Below, piece by piece: positions 61,466 through 61,536 of a stretch of 61,536 nucleotides of DNA. Numbering within the stretch: position 1 is the stretch's first letter; each line of letters opens with the position of its first letter. Below the pieces are notes generated by a model. It was given only the letters and a program-made list of their open reading frames with translations. It made no database searches and was not told where the DNA came from. Origin of the DNA: Sphingomonadaceae bacterium (GTDB lineage Bacteria > Pseudomonadota > Alphaproteobacteria > Sphingomonadales > Sphingomonadaceae); assembly GCA_025359445.1 (NCBI GenBank), contig JANYGB010000048.1, positions 1 through 61,536 of the forward strand, in the 5' to 3' direction. The position numbers and the translations under genes were made by a program.

Positions 61466-61536
61466 TTACTTCACGAGGTAGGGCAAAAGGCCCAGTTGAC
61501 GGGCCCGCTTGATCGCCTGGCCCAGTTCGCGCTGCT
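61466..61536 (-). CDS. rpsR: 30S ribosomal protein S18 (3' end only)
   Basis: The window edge cuts the gene: only the C-terminal 22 residues and the TAA are present (QRELGQAIKRARQLGLLPYL, then VK). This matches the S18 end. It precedes rplI by 13 nt, the usual rpsR-rplI pair. Confidence 0.95.
   Translation of the reverse strand, partial: QRELGQAIKRARQLGLLPYLVK

Overview
The window is high-G+C chromosomal DNA that is densely packed with genes. It most likely comes from an alphaproteobacterium of the order Sphingomonadales (Sphingomonas, Novosphingobium or Erythrobacter-like). Reasons: a CpdR-type cell-cycle regulator, F0 genes in the order atpI-atpB-atpE-atpF'-atpF separated from F1, a CP4-like class II AroA, a FYDLN-acid zinc-ribbon protein, ffh-rpsP-rimM-trmD-rplS synteny, a trp/accD/folC cluster, and several families of palindromic intergenic repeats. 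No transposase, integrase, phage structural gene or CRISPR array was found.

Layout. 0-8 kb: tRNA-Val, cpdR, an N-formylglutamate amidohydrolase, a SapC-like protein, an FAD-linked oxidase, an RhlE-type helicase, an MFS carrier and an exported LMW-phosphatase-like lipoprotein. 8-18 kb: a UvrD-type helicase, two overlapping small ORFs, an MHS transporter, rsmD-rluB, a Rieske oxygenase and an AmpG-like permease. 18-28 kb: folC (frame broken at a palindrome), accD, trpA, a small membrane protein, trpB, an outer-membrane barrel on the other strand, trpF, a SIMPL protein, pyrF, lapA, purB and a VOC protein. 28-38 kb: a GH125 mannosidase, NRDE/TANGO2, radC, the ydbH-ynbE-ydbL envelope lipid-transport set and the F0 ATP synthase operon. 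38-45 kb: gloB, an apparent ATT-started ORF, a quinone oxidoreductase, rpsA, cmk and aroA. 45-52 kb: tRNA-Ala, then ffh-rpsP-rimM, an inserted block (amidase, vapBC, membrane protein), and trmD-rplS. 52-61.5 kb: a DPP-IV-like peptidase, a DUF418 protein, asd, DUF2238, a RES-domain protein, an AIM24 protein, an alpha/beta hydrolase, amn, rplI and the 3' end of rpsR.

Most genes form short operons with 1-8 nt overlaps, which indicates translational coupling. The housekeeping content covers tryptophan, pyrimidine, purine, folate, aromatic and lysine/threonine-branch biosynthesis, ribosome and tRNA maturation, SRP targeting and energy conversion. The less ordinary parts are the broken folC frame, the accessory block between rimM and trmD, small membrane proteins embedded in operons, long acidic tails on ribosomal proteins S16 and L9, an exported phosphatase-like protein with Lys in place of the P-loop Arg, a RES protein with no antitoxin beside it, and at least three palindromic repeat families. 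I did not find a clear, complete, previously undescribed system; the best leads are listed as findings.
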